A stretch of DNA of 64,000 nt, from contig NW_022145604.1 in NCBI RefSeq assembly GCF_000002235.5, positions 29,919,857-29,983,856 of the forward strand. Reading direction: 5' to 3'. This DNA is from Strongylocentrotus purpuratus (lineage: Eukaryota; Echinodermata; Echinoidea; Camarodonta; Strongylocentrotidae). The stretch's first letter is position 1; each line of letters opens with the position of its first letter. The notes under the pieces are model-generated. The model worked only from the letters and a program-made list of their open reading frames with translations, had not been told where the DNA came from and searched no databases. The position numbers and the translations under genes are program-made. Shown piece by piece: positions 1 through 11,212 of the stretch.

Positions 1-959
1 GGAAGATTCACTCCATGTCTGTTGACAGGGCAAAGATTTCTTGAATTACTTTCTTGGCTTGTGTTACAGCATCCATAACTTATTTCCAAGGGGGGTATAT
101 ATACACTGTAGGTGACAAGGTCTACTCGTAGGTTTGATTTTTAGTAGAGAGAGTGTGATACTTCATCTTGTTTCCCCCCTTTGTAAAAAGATGGTTCTGT
201 TATTGTTTTTGTTTTGTTTTAAGGGTTGTTCAGAGACACAACAGTAAGATGAAACAAAGACCAAAGTCACACAAAAAGAAGTCACATGCATCATGAATCT
301 TGAAAAAACAAAGTCAATAGAAATTAGAATCCAGGGATATTCCTCACAGTCTTCATTATTTACATGCTCACATGATGGTATTTAGAAGAGAAATGCACAT
401 GTATTTCACAGTTATAGCTTTAAATTACAATTTCTCTAGAACTAGTTGTTCAAGCAGAACAAGGAAAAATAATTTCTGATTTCAAGATTATTTCTTTTCC
501 CAATTTATGAAGTATAGACATGTATCTAGTTATCTACATTCTTAATCTATATATAGAAACACTCTTTTGCTCTTCAGGATGAAAACCAAACATTCCCAAA
601 TTCTGCTTGTTATTTCTAGATGAGTAATGAAATGTCTAATTATTTTACACTGTGTAAGTCTGATCAAGGGGTCAATAGACCATTGTCTGTAGAAACTCTG
701 TACAGCCAAAGAGATTGGTACAGCCTTGTGTTTTATAGCAGGAGTTCTTTGCATTGCTCACAAGGACCCTTCATGTGTGAGGTTTTTATGATTGGTGATA
801 TCTTTCTGGACAGGTGTAGGGTTGTTTGTACAAGATTTATACTGCCTTGGCTTGATATGTGGCACATTGCTGACACCTTGATGGTCATTCAGTGCTGAAA
901 CACCCAATATGAATATAGGCCCATTTACACAGCCCAAACACCATTTTGAGAAATCATAC
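1..959. other. Non-coding, left edge
   Basis: AT-rich DNA with only short chance reading frames. The one coding-like trace is on the minus strand at 78 to 13: a short open frame starting MDAVTQAKKVIQEIFALS and ending in TGA. It lacks a convincing splice acceptor (discussed under findings). No RNA gene or clear repeat was recognised here. Confidence 0.5.
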
Positions 960-1428
960 AGCCTTTTCACACACAGCTAAAATTCATCGTATCTAGAGAT
1001 GATTAGTATTTATTAAACGTGTTTATCTCAACAATTTTAAACATGTTTATAGACAATTTTCCCAGTGTGAACATCGTTTATACGATGTTGGGATAGATAC
1101 AAAGTCGCGATCCATACGCCCCTAAAAGCAGGCTGCAGATACGAAGTTCGTATCTAGAGAGCTTGACATTTTGTGTGTGAAAGGTTATTCGTGTTAAACG
1201 TGTTTCACACGTGTTTAAACTGGATGGAGCGTGTGCTTTGATCGATATGACATGACCTTCATTGCGCAATGGCACTACTGCGCATTTTACGAGCAGTAGT
1301 TAATCACGAAATAATTAACGATCGCACCGAAATTTCTGTGTGTGAAAGGCTCATGATTAGTTTAAACATGTTTCAAACACGTTTATACTAATCATGTTTA
1401 TAGAATTTTAGCTGTGTGTGAAAGGGCT
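960..1428. mobile_element. MITE with ~90-bp imperfect terminal inverted repeats
   Basis: The ends are inverted copies: AGCCTTTTCACACACAGCTA at the left, and GCTGTGTGTGAAAGGGCT at the right. The similarity continues inward through a GATTAGTAT...AAACGTGTTT block present in both arms. The interior has several short AAACGTGTTT/AAACATGTTT palindromes and no coding capacity, so this is a non-autonomous DNA element. No clear target-site duplication was seen, and the superfamily is unknown. Confidence 0.72.
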
Positions 1429-1463
1429 AATGGATTTTTTGGACTGCCATTTACACTACAGTA

Positions 1464-1697
1464 AAAAACGAGTATTGGGTGAGTAGTGCAGATGGAAGAC
1501 TTGTCACTATTCTGGTATTTCCTAAATAGCAGGATATTTTGGAAACAAGACCAAGATTTCTCGGGATATTTGCTTGACCAAATAGCCCGCTACTTGCAAC
1601 TGCGGGCTGATGAAATAGGCAAATTAGCTGGCTAATTTGAGATTGGGCTAGTTGAAATAGCGGGTTATTTTGCAACTTTGGTCTGATGAAAACAGGC
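1464..1697. mobile_element. MITE relic related to the element at 25375-25729
   Basis: Bases about 1548-1700 align over some 150 bp with 25575-25735. Shared blocks include GACCAAATA-CCCGCTA, TTGCAACTGCGG, CAAATTAGCTGG and AAATAGCGGG. The octamer CTACAGTA occurs at 1456-1463 and again at 1698-1705, which fits a target-site duplication. The left end is diverged and its exact position is uncertain. Confidence 0.5.
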
Positions 1698-1737
1698 CTA
1701 CAGTAGTAAAAAGTCCCTTACCTTGGCTGGTCCTACC

Positions 1738-2276
1738 ATAGAGATATAAGATGTCTACTCTTTTCACACTGGTTTTGCTTAACCCTGTACTTTGCTTAGC
1801 CCGTACTATCCTTAACCCCAGACTATTTTTTTGGCTTTTCACACACGCTGTTTTCAGTCCCGTACTAGCGCCTATTCCGGAATAAGAAAAGTCACGCTGT
1901 TCTCACTGCAATTCGTTAACCCCGGATATCGTGAATGTTATGATTGGACATACTTCGCATCTGGCCAGCTGCGATACGCTCCATTGCATAGTACCGGACT
2001 ATTTTTCGTTTCTGGCACCGCAATTGCGGGGTTAGCAGGAGTTAGCACCACAATTGCAGAGTTAGCCCTGCTATTTTGCAGGGTTAGTTAACCTCTTACT
2101 ATACATGTAGGTGGGGTTAGCCAACTTTAGCCCACTTTGGTAAAAGCCAGTATGAACGGAAAGTGGAATAGGCTTAACCCTGTACTATAGGTGGGGCTAA
2201 GACCCCCCCTTAACCCCACCTATAGTACGGGGTTAAGCAAAATATTACCAGTGTGAAAACAGTATTATATCTCCAT
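1738..2276. mobile_element. MITE with 9-bp target-site duplication
   Basis: The terminal inverted repeats read ATAGAGATATAAGATG at the left and, on the other strand, ATGGAGATATAATACTG at the right. Both continue through TTTTCACACTGGT and TTTGCTTAACCC over about 60 bp. The nonamer GGTCCTACC lies at 1729-1737 and at 2277-2285 immediately outside the ends. The interior repeats GGGGTTAGC/GGGTTAAGC motifs and has no coding potential. An 8-9 bp duplication suggests a hAT or Mutator-like family (inference). Confidence 0.8.
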
Positions 2277-2285
2277 GGTCCTACC

Positions 2286-3661
2286 CTCAAGGCTGTGTTG
2301 TGTCTATTTACCTGGCCCATTTATCAGGAAATAGACGTTACTCCATGAATGCATTAATTACATCCCATTTAATGGAAATAGTCCACTGGGATTTAATGAA
2401 CTCTTTCTAAATGTTGGATCTATAGGTAGGTAGTAGGTACACACCTATGCTAAATGTCATTGGATTCATCAGTGGCGTAGCCAACGGGACAATCAAAAGG
2501 TGCCCCAGTTACAAATTTGTGGTATCCTACCCATTCCCAAGTTGCCTCCCCTCAACTTTCTTTTCTGTTAAACATATTTTTTGTAATCTTGCTGATTATT
2601 ATTAGGAGCATTAATAAGCTATATAATTAAGGCCTACAATAATTATTAGTTGTAGTTGCAAAGCTTTTTTTTCAAAAGGCAAGTTTGTGTATAACATGGA
2701 AATTAAATGTAATGTGAACACTATCTTCCTCTGATTTAATTCTAATTGTCAAGGTATGTGAAAATGCAAGGAAACTTGTATTTCATATACTTGCTATGGT
2801 ACCAGGCAGCACTACCAAGTGTCATCATTTTGCCCCTCCAAATTATTACCAACCTCCAATGAACCCTTGGCAGTGCACTGACTCCAAGTACAATGCACAA
2901 TGCCCTTCCCAGTTTCCTCTCTCGATGTTATTAGAAACTTTAAAAAAAATTACAGCTCCAAAGTAGAATGTACAAAAAGGCAATTATCTCCAATTTGTCC
3001 CAGTAATCCCCCAGACTGATTTCCTCTATTTTTCCAGATTATTATCGGTAATGCTATTCTCTCATTGACAATTCAGGTGTTAGGGTTGTGCAGACCGTTT
3101 GCCTCTGGCTATTTAACACGTTTTCTGAATGGTTAATTTAGGCGTCAGATAAAAGGGGTATACAAGTTTATAAAAGAAATTATTTTGTTTATGCACCCTG
3201 CATGCTCACTTCAGAGTTTTCATCAACACTTTGTCTATTCTTTTGGTATACCGTACCGTAGGTACATGTAAGACATGTGAGATACATAACTGGAGGGCTT
3301 TAATTATTATCTGTTGTGTTAAATACAGGATTTTTTTAAATTTAATGAGTTGAGTTGGGGTTGGATGTATTTTCCAGTTAATAGTGCAGAACAGAAATTA
3401 TTTTGTTTAAACATATTTGTAGCTTACAGCCTTACATGTACATGTACACCCAGTAAATAAGATCGATTGATCGATCTGTATTGAAAAACAAGTCGGGAAA
3501 AATCTTGGAACCAGTGGGATTTGAACCTGCACATCTACTGTGTGTAAGCCACAAATATGATTAAATAATTGAAATTTCTCCCAGGAACATTACATTTATA
3601 AAGAAATGATTTTGTTTATCCACTTGTTACCTTACTTGTTAGATATGTTACCGTTTTTATT
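2286..3661. other. Intergenic DNA without recognised genes
   Basis: AT-rich, with no credible reading frame. At about 3512-3550 there is a short minus-strand trace of a tRNA-like B box (GGTTCAAATCC) that is probably a SINE fragment. Otherwise only short A/T runs and TACATGTACATGTA-type palindromes were seen. Confidence 0.5.
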
Positions 3662-4165
3662 GTCTCGCCTGCGTAGCAAAAAGCGAGACGTAGGCGCCGC
3701 TTTTCCGGTGATGGCTGCGATGGTGACGGCAACGGCGGCGTCAACATCAAAAAGTTTTTGAATTTTCGATATAATTTTTAAAGTACATGTACATGTATAG
3801 GTTCTTAGTCAATGAAACTTTGACTATAGGGTCATCAAGTATCCCCAATCATGTGAGTAGAATTTCAGAACACAAAGTCAAGGTCAAAGGTCATTTCAGG
3901 TCAACAGACTTGGACTATGTTGTAGCATCATCATCGAAAACAGAATTTTGAGATTTTGCTCCATTGATTATTTATGGTACTTTATGCAAATGAAATGAAA
4001 TTATGTCCCTTCCAGGGCATCAAATTTTTATTTTTTGACCAGTTCAAAAGTGTACCACATAAAATTTACGATATTTGTTGTTGAGAGATGCGGATGAGCG
4101 CTACCTCATTGACGTTCTGGTTTATCATATTACGTTATGCAGGCGAGACCGCCGAGAGCGTTTCC
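3662..4165. mobile_element. Core-repeat element (GTCTCGCC type), Helentron-like architecture
   Basis: The left end begins with a stem-loop whose arms are GTCTCGC and GCGAGAC (3662-3690). A matching inverted copy of the arm, TGCAGGCGAGACC, lies near the right end (4138-4150), followed by a weak CGC/GCG stem. The interior contains AGGTCAAAGGTCA (3881-3893). The layout resembles the elements at 6616-7662 and 20531-21670, although the sequences differ. Similar repeats are remembered from sea urchin genomes. The exact ends are uncertain. Confidence 0.6.
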
Positions 4166-6479
4166 CTTGTCATCTGTTATTATCTGCTCCAGGATATTTT
4201 TTGATTCATTGATAGTGAATTGAGGTTGGATCTAGCTCTCAGACAGCAATTACCAGAAACTTCCATCATTAGTAAACAACATTTTTTGTAGCAAGAAACT
4301 TGCATGAATTGTATGTAAGTAGTCAGTGTTGTGTGACTTGTGTCAGTTGTAATTCAGTTAATACAGCTTGAAATTTTTCTCTCAAATCTGAACCATTCAC
4401 AAACTTATCAAATGTTTTTGGTTTGTAGAGTGAATCTAATTTTGATAAGAATCATAAATTCTAGAGGAGTAATTTCAAAGAAATATAATTCTACCTACCC
4501 ATATGATTTAGCCTCCTATTATGAATTATCACTTGGACTGTACCTTGAAGCATTATCCCGATAATCAAGAGTTCAATTGCACCTTTCGTATCATGTGGTT
4601 TTAACTTCCATTGCGTTTTAATAATACTGAGTGAGAACATGTAACTAAAGATTTAACTGTTCCAACTTTCAACATCAACTTCCTGTAAGTACATTGTAAG
4701 ATGTGAAACTGGAGAGTAAAACAAACAAACAGACGAAAAAAGACAAAGCAACCCACATTTCATTCTTCTTAGTTTTTAAGCAATCGACTCGCCCCTTTAC
4801 TTCTTTATTTTACCAACCTCACAAGCCATTAAGAATGATCTGATTAGGAGGAAATGGGAGGCCAGTGCTAATGCAGCATGTAATTGTGAATAGGTGTTCA
4901 TTAACCCAAACAACCAATGAGAACAGGAGAGCAAAACAAAAAGTAAACAAAGTTAATGTAGTGTAAACAAAAATCTACAACAGACTGTGGTCATGCTTGT
5001 AAAGCACTGCTTTGAAATTCACATCATATTTATAAACAAAACCATTAGGCATCAACAGCATTCCTATTGGGTGAGAAATAAAGACCTTTTTCTTTGAAAC
5101 AATTCCAATTTGGGTGGACTCCTTCACATAAAATATTGTTTATTTAGCTTGTGAAATGTGAAAATTACAAAATTAATGTTTTGCATACAGAAATGTTATA
5201 CAAAGAAGTTTCAAGATTTAGTTCGTATAAAACTAAGATTTAAATCTTCGTAATCCTTTCATTGTTACATAAATATAAATTCCCAAGATCAAGAGTTTGG
5301 CTTAGTGTCAACCCTGGCTAAAAATACATTGAGCTGGATAATGGCCTAATATAAGTAAAAAAACTTACTAAATACTAATTAGTTGCAGAAATAGATAGTC
5401 ATTAAACTATATCCCAGATCATAAGTTGAGCCTGATTTATAGCAACCCTAGACCTCTTGTTGCTTGAAGGTTTGTACAAGTTACAAACATTGTTTCAAAA
5501 TATATTTTCCTCCCATAAAAAAATAACCGTTAGGAAAAGAAGGTAATTGAAGTGAGTAATTAATATTTGAATCATATGCTTGTGTCCACTAGTGTAATCT
5601 ATTCCGCATTACGTAAAATAGAAATATAGCAGCCTTAGCAGGTGAGAAGTTTGTAATAGCATACCTAGAAATACCTTGCTTTGAAGGTCAGTGGCCTGAG
5701 ATAAGTCCAGTCCGATTGTGACCATGGCCATTGACCAGTAAACTTTGCCTCCTAATATTATTTCATCAAATTAAATTGAGGTTACAGAGGTCAATCCTCT
5801 TGAGATCAAAAGGCTCTCAAAAGCAGCTAGCCATTTCAATAGACTTCTGGTTCCTTTACTCTCAAGCCATCCATTCAAAATCCCCAGAAATGAAAACGTT
5901 TTCTTCTCCTGAATAAACCAGTTTTGTTGTGCCGTTAGGTGAACTCCTGTTCAACAGCTGCCCGCCAAACTTCCTCCGCAGTATAAAAGAAGACATTTGT
6001 GAATTACAGGAGAAGGTTTTGATTCAAGACCCCTTCTTTTCTTGACGGTTATTTTCATATTTTGGGTCTTGGGGCAATATTTTTCTAATGATGTGGGTAG
6101 ATGTGAGGGCATAAAAGAGCTATAATTTCTAATCCATGTTTTGTGTTGATGTGTTTATCCTCCCAAGACCCAAACAGATTGGTTCAAGTGTTTGAGTGGA
6201 ATTAAAACATGCCCGAGGAAATGATTTTAGAGATAAGTCAATAGCTTGGTTTGCAATAAAATGTTTGAGGTTGTGAAAATTTACACCATGCTCTACATGT
6301 ACCTCATGACTTTTTTTGTATGTTCTGTTTTCAATAAGTAAGTCCTCGCACTACATTTATGTGTCTGCCCCAAAGCCCTAGTGCTGGGCTCCAGACTCAC
6401 TGGTCTTGCAAGCGGTACATGGTAGGGATTGCAATAGTGAGCGTGTTTAGGGTCTGTATACACGGGCACCATGTTTAAA
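4166..6479. other. Intergenic DNA without recognised genes
   Basis: AT-rich sequence with only short chance reading frames (for example 4340-4564 and 5731-5916, neither coding-like). No RNA gene, clear terminal repeat or splice-bounded open frame was recognised. Confidence 0.45.
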
Positions 6480-7735
6480 AATTGTTTACAACTTTTGATG
6501 GGGGGGGGGGGGGGGGGCTTGGGCGAATTAGCCCCCGAAATGCCAAAAAGAGCCCCCGAAAGTCATAAAAGAGCCCCCAAAAAATTGCATAGAGTTTAAT
6601 GCAAAACAAATTAAAGAGTGTTATTGTATCCCCCGGCAGTATGCCGGTGGGGTACTTTGGATTCAGCAGCGTTACGCCGCCGCCGCGTCATATTCTTGTG
6701 TGCGCTCTCACTGCCACATTTCTTGATGGATTTCTTTCAAATTTTGTATGGAGGTGTATCCTGGTATAATCTACATACCTATAAATTTTGGTGATGCTGC
6801 CCCCAGTGTTCCGTCTTCTATAGGGTACAAGGCCATATTTCTGTGGATGGTTTGTGTGCGCTCTATAGGCCACATTTTTAAAGGGATTTTGTTCAAATTT
6901 TGAACGAAGGTGTATCTTGGTATAATCTACAAGCCTATAGATTTTAGTGATGCTGCCTCCAATGTTCCGTCTTTTATAGGGTCAAAGGTCATATTTTGAT
7001 AGATGTCTTGTGTGCACTCTAGTGTGCGCTCTAACTGCCACATTTCTTGACGGATTTCTTTCAAATTTTGTATGGAGGTGTATCCTGGTATAATCTACAT
7101 ACCTATAACTTTTGGTGATGCTGCCCCAGTGTTCCATCTTCTATAGGGTACAAGGCCATATTTTTGTGGATGGTTTGTGTGTGCTCTATAGGCCACATTT
7201 CTAAAGGGATTTTGTTCAAATTTTGAACAAAGGTGTTTCTTGGTATAATCTACAAGCCTATAGATTTTAGGGATGCTGCTTGTATTAAGGTTCATTATAG
7301 TTTACTCTAGACCTCCACAAATTTGGTGCTGCTACCCCCCAGTATTCCATCTCTTATAGGGTCAAAGGTCATATTTAAAGGAATATCTTGTGTCGCTATG
7401 CAAATCACATTTCTTTCAAATTTTCTATAAATATGCATCATAATCTGATCTACACACCTATTGTTTTAGTGATGCTGCTCCTAGTCTTGACAATAGTCTG
7501 AGCCACTTGCGGCAATCTCTACGTCATCCTTTTGTTTCACAAAGAGGAGAGGGAATCTTTGTCCCTCCTTCCACATAAGGATAACACAAAATCGCTGCCA
7601 CTGCCGGGGGATACATTCGCATTGCGCGGCAATACAGATTGCGATATTTCTAGTTATCAAGCTGGAAAGTAGCCCCCCAAATTCTTAAAATATTTGTTTC
7701 CCTGGGGGGGGGGGGGGAGGGGGGGGGGCAGTGTT
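6480..7735 (-). mobile_element. Poly-G-containing CAGGG repeat, split by a nested element
   Basis: The outer parts (6500-6615 and 7663-7712) together match the intact copy at 8578-8768 in opposite orientation. Shared blocks are AAAGAGTGTTATT, TGCATAGAGTTTAATGCAAA, repeated GAGCCCCC and TAGCCCCCC. The copy is interrupted by the element at 6616-7662. G-runs lie at 6500-6517 and about 7705-7728. A nearby end reads TTTCCCTG, the complement of CAGGGAAA. Confidence 0.6.
6616..7662. mobile_element. Core-repeat element (TATCCCCCGGCAG type), nested insertion
   Basis: The left end carries a stem-loop, CCCCCGGCA/TGCCGGTGGGG. An inverted copy of the arm, CTGCCGGGGGATAC, lies near the right end (about 7598-7611). 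It is followed by the small hairpin ATTGC-GCG-GCAAT and a terminus reading TTTCTAGTT. The core is at least four diverged copies of a roughly 160-bp unit, marked by CACATTT...CAAATTTTG...GGTATAATCTACA...GATGCTGC (about 6712, 6870, 7038, 7194, with a weaker copy near 7406). It interrupts the poly-G repeat. The layout fits non-autonomous Helentron/HINE or pearl/Tsp-type elements (inference). Confidence 0.65.
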
Positions 7736-8577
7736 CCCTTTTTGGCACCCATGTAATGATGTGTCCCACACACCACCTAGTGTGGACTTCTGCTGATATC
7801 AGTATGTGCATGTAGCCCAGCCTTTGATCTGTATATAAGCCAGCAATATTTTCTTCTTTCAAATACAGGTATCTTAACTAGTTAACTTTCTTTCTTCCTT
7901 TCAATCCTTTAAAATTCATCATTGCTTAAGTACAAAATGACTGATGTTGACCGGACCCCTTAAACTTAGTTTATGTACATGTAAACCTAAAAATTGTTTT
8001 CTCCCTGAATAGGAGAATTTAATTGATATCATAAGTACTAATAATTTAAGAAAAGTACAGAGTATTATTTTGTTATCTCAAACACAAAGGCACGTCAACC
8101 ATGTAACGTCTGTGAATGAAATATTGTTTCTACATGTAGGTGCTATAATGCCGCAGCTAGAATCTCTCTTCCCACATCACGACAGCAGCCAAGACAGCTG
8201 TATATGACTGGACCCTTGGTCCTCTATTTGCTTTTAGTTTGACTCTTTATCTTTCAAGTTTGGTCAACATGTGTATTGCAGTCCTGGGGACATGGCTTTT
8301 CTTTTGTGAGTAAATATAACTGGTATCAATCTAGTGTTTGGTCTGCCAATAAGTAGAACAGGACACTCCTAACACAGCCCCTAGAAGGCTCAAACCAACA
8401 ACACCAAACGGATTACAGAAGTTTAGATCAGAGGATGCTGGGAGGTATATAGCACTATCCCTTGAAACCTTGGTGATTATTTTTTACAAAGGTGTTTGTT
8501 CAGATTCCAAATAAATAAAAAGATTAGTAAATTCTAGTGTTTAGTCTGCCAATAAGTAGAACAAGGCGCTTCTGGAC

Positions 8578-8768
8578 AGGGAAAATAATACTTTAACAAT
8601 TTGGAGGGCTACTTTTCAAGCTTGCTTGCATGAAAATAACACTCTTTAATTTGTTTTACATTGAACTCTATGCACATTTTTGGGGGGCTCTTTTATGACT
8701 TTCGGGGGCTTTTTTTTTTTGCATTTCTGGGGCTAATTTGCCCTAAGCCCCCGTATATTTTTTCCCTA
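8578..8768 (+). mobile_element. CAGGG-ended repeat with G-rich interior
   Basis: The left end CAGGGAAAATAATA and right end TATTTTTTCCCTAG are near inverted copies. The interior TTTTCAAGCTTGCTTGCAT, ACACTCTTTAATTTGTTTT and GAACTCTATGCACATTTT is shared with 51609-51768 and, inverted, with 6480-7712. CAGGG termini suggest a hAT-derived non-autonomous family (inference). Confidence 0.65.
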
Positions 8769-10337
8769 GCACTCCAAACACCTGAACACAGCCCTATTAA
8801 ACCATACCCCATTTTGAGGAGCATCAATAGATTCATAGGTATCACGGGTTGAAATCTTAGAATCTGACAGCTATTTTTGGTAAATTTATTTGTTCCTATT
8901 AACTGAGACTGAGTTTTAGGGTAAAAATAAAAGAGTAAAGAAATAAATTTACACATCCCCTCCCCCCCCCCCCCCCCATTTTCCACAGGGTGAAAAGAAT
9001 AATTTTTGTTTTATTTAAAGTACAGATGTAGTCCTAAACTGGTCATTTGGAATATTATGAGACATATATTTTCCATTAAATTTTGTTTTGGGTTTAGGCC
9101 TATTTGTTCTTAATTTAACAAATACTGGTATATCTTCTGTTTCTGTTGTGCTACCCCCCCCCTTCCCCCCCCCCCCACCTCATGTACAGTGTATTATACA
9201 GTTAACATCTAATTATTTGTATACGAATGATTTAGTTAACTGCTTAAATGTTCAAACTGATTACTATAGAAAGTAGAGCCTACATCCATGCTATACTTTA
9301 AATCAGGGCAGTGTCCTATTACAAATCTTCTTAGTAACCTTACATACATTTAGATACATGTACAGTATTTACATTTTTATGTTTAACCGGTGTAATTAGC
9401 CTTCAAAATAGATTGCAGATAAGAGAGACAAACAGGCACTGCTGCAACATAAATTAGTCCCACTTTTTTGTTGATCTTTGGCAAGCACATATGTGCATGT
9501 TGTGGCAGTAACTTTGAATTGTTTGTTGGGGGGGGGGGGGGGTGACAATGATGTTTTACTTTTCAAATTTTTGAGATATTGTCAATAGAAATAAAATTTT
9601 GTTTCATTTATCTGTACCAAAATAAATAGAAGGCAGGATAGTCTTGAGTTGCGATGTTTATAATAATAGAATGCGAACAATCACTATTGCATTGATTAAA
9701 GTCTTAATTCATATTCTTTGATTTTCGAGCAATTAGTTAGTCCATTAATGAATCATATTTGCCATATTCATGATTTATTTGAGATTTCGAAGGCATGGAA
9801 TTGTATTGATGTATAGCATGTGCAGCTCCAATATACCAACAAATATGGGATATAAATAGACACTGGTGATTTGAAAAACACTCCTTTATAGGCTATATGA
9901 AGATGGGCAAAGGAGATAGGATTCAGAAAAATTATACCCCTGGTTATCATAAATAGATCATCATTCTGGATATGCCGGCGGCGCTTGAATTCAAAATCAC
10001 TCATTCCATTTACAAGCGATAAAATGCACACACCCAGAACAAGGGTTATGATTGGATTCATATTTTAAAGACCCCTCGTTAAAACAGGTCAATAATGGCA
10101 GATGACAAAGGTCTTTGATTTTATAGGGTAATAAATTTGAGTCAGTATAAGTTTGTTTTTATGATAATTTGAAGGGGGAATCGTTTTTGTAGGGGTAAAC
10201 TTTGCACCATGACATAATGTAATGCTGTTTTGACAACAAATTTTATGCAACAATTCAAAACAATAATATGTACAATATCATTTCAACATGTATTAGATCA
10301 TGTGACACAGTTTCACATCAAGTCAAGATAGTCATAT
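8769..10337. other. Intergenic DNA with homopolymer C/G tracts
   Basis: No credible gene was recognised, apart from a weak signal-peptide-like open frame on the minus strand at 10061-9768. Notable tracts are poly-C around 8955-8978 and 9153-9177 and poly-G around 9526-9542. The rest is AT-rich unique-looking sequence. Confidence 0.45.
9933..10061 (-). other. Possible first coding exon of a secreted peptide (weak)
   Basis: An ATG preceded by AAAAT opens a frame beginning MNPIITLVLGVCILSLVNG. This has a typical short secretory signal profile: a hydrophobic core with small residues before a plausible cleavage site. A basic KRRR follows. The frame stays open to 9768, but the later part looks non-coding, and a GT (GGTATAAT) near 9937 could be a splice donor. 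There is no family recognition and no partner exon was found, so this may well be chance. Confidence 0.15.
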
Positions 10338-10525
10338 ACAATGAAACCTGTCTATAAAGACCACACAAGGGAGACAAGAAAAGTGGTCTTTATAGGCAGG
10401 GGGTCTTATATGTACAGGTTTCTTAACTTTCTTTGTACATGTTTCAATGAGAAACCATTTTCAAGGGAAACAAAAAATGTGGTCTTTCTATACATGTGAT
10501 CACTAAAGCAGGTTTGACTATATGT
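10338..10525. repeat. Dispersed repeat (GTGGTCTTTATAGGCAG family)
   Basis: The segment reads AAACCTGTCTATAAAGACCAC, then an inverted GTGGTCTTTATAGGCAG, then CACTAAAGCAGGTTTGACTAT. Related motifs recur at about 38130-38285 (CCTGTCTA...GACAGGTTTGACTGTA) and 55533-55583 (GTGGTCTTTGTAGGCAGGTGG, then GTTTGACTGTAG). This is an interspersed family of unknown type. Confidence 0.5.
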
Positions 10526-10593
10526 TTCAGTTTTATCATGCAGCACAACTGCACGAAGACAACTTTGTATTGCTATTACACACATGAAACATG

Positions 10594-10594
<1 letters not shown>

Positions 10595-10685
<91 letters not shown>

Positions 10686-10697
10686 TACCTCTCCCTC
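10595..10697. repeat. (CT)n microsatellite
   Basis: About 100 bp of nearly pure CT dinucleotides with a few A or CC interruptions. All three reading frames stay open across it and yield Ser/Leu-rich chance frames that should not be read as proteins. Confidence 0.95.
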
Positions 10698-10904
10698 TTA
10701 CCCTCCTTCATTGTACCTCTTTTGTTCATGTATTTTCTGCTATCCCTCCTTTGTTTGTCCAATCCCTTTCAATCCCACCTCTGCTTGTGTCATCTTCTTT
10801 CATATTTTGTGAACCGCTGAATATATGAATTGATTGCAGCTAGATTCTGATTCCTGCATGAATGAAGTTCATACCGTGGTCACACCAACGAGTACTGACA
10901 CCTG

Positions 10905-11212
10905 GGGGGTGTTTCACAAAGATCCTAAGTTCAACTTATCTCTAAGTTGGACTTGAAAAATTATGGAAAGCCGTTAGCATCATTGAAAATATTTGTATAA
11001 ATTATTTTAAAAGGCATAAAATGTTGATTCAAATCATTCATATTTTCTATTATCTTGGGAGATTTCATGTTCTTGATGTGGAATTTATGAAAAGTCTAAT
11101 ATACTTGAATTCTGCTTTTGAATGTATTTCATTATAAGGCTACAAATGGCTCTCCATAATATTTAAGTCCAACTTAGAGTTAAGTTCGACTTAGGATCTT
11201 TGTGAAACACCC
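10905..11212. mobile_element. MITE, GGGTGTTTCACAAAGATCCT family (copy 1)
   Basis: The terminal inverted repeats are near perfect: GGGTGTTTCACAAAGATCCT at the left and AGGATCTTTGTGAAACACCC at the right, extending into AAGTTCAACTTA/AAGTTCGACTTA. ACCTG flanks both sides (10900-10904 and 11213-11217) as a possible 5-bp target duplication. Two further copies lie at 55675-55984 and 58278-58537. Confidence 0.85.
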
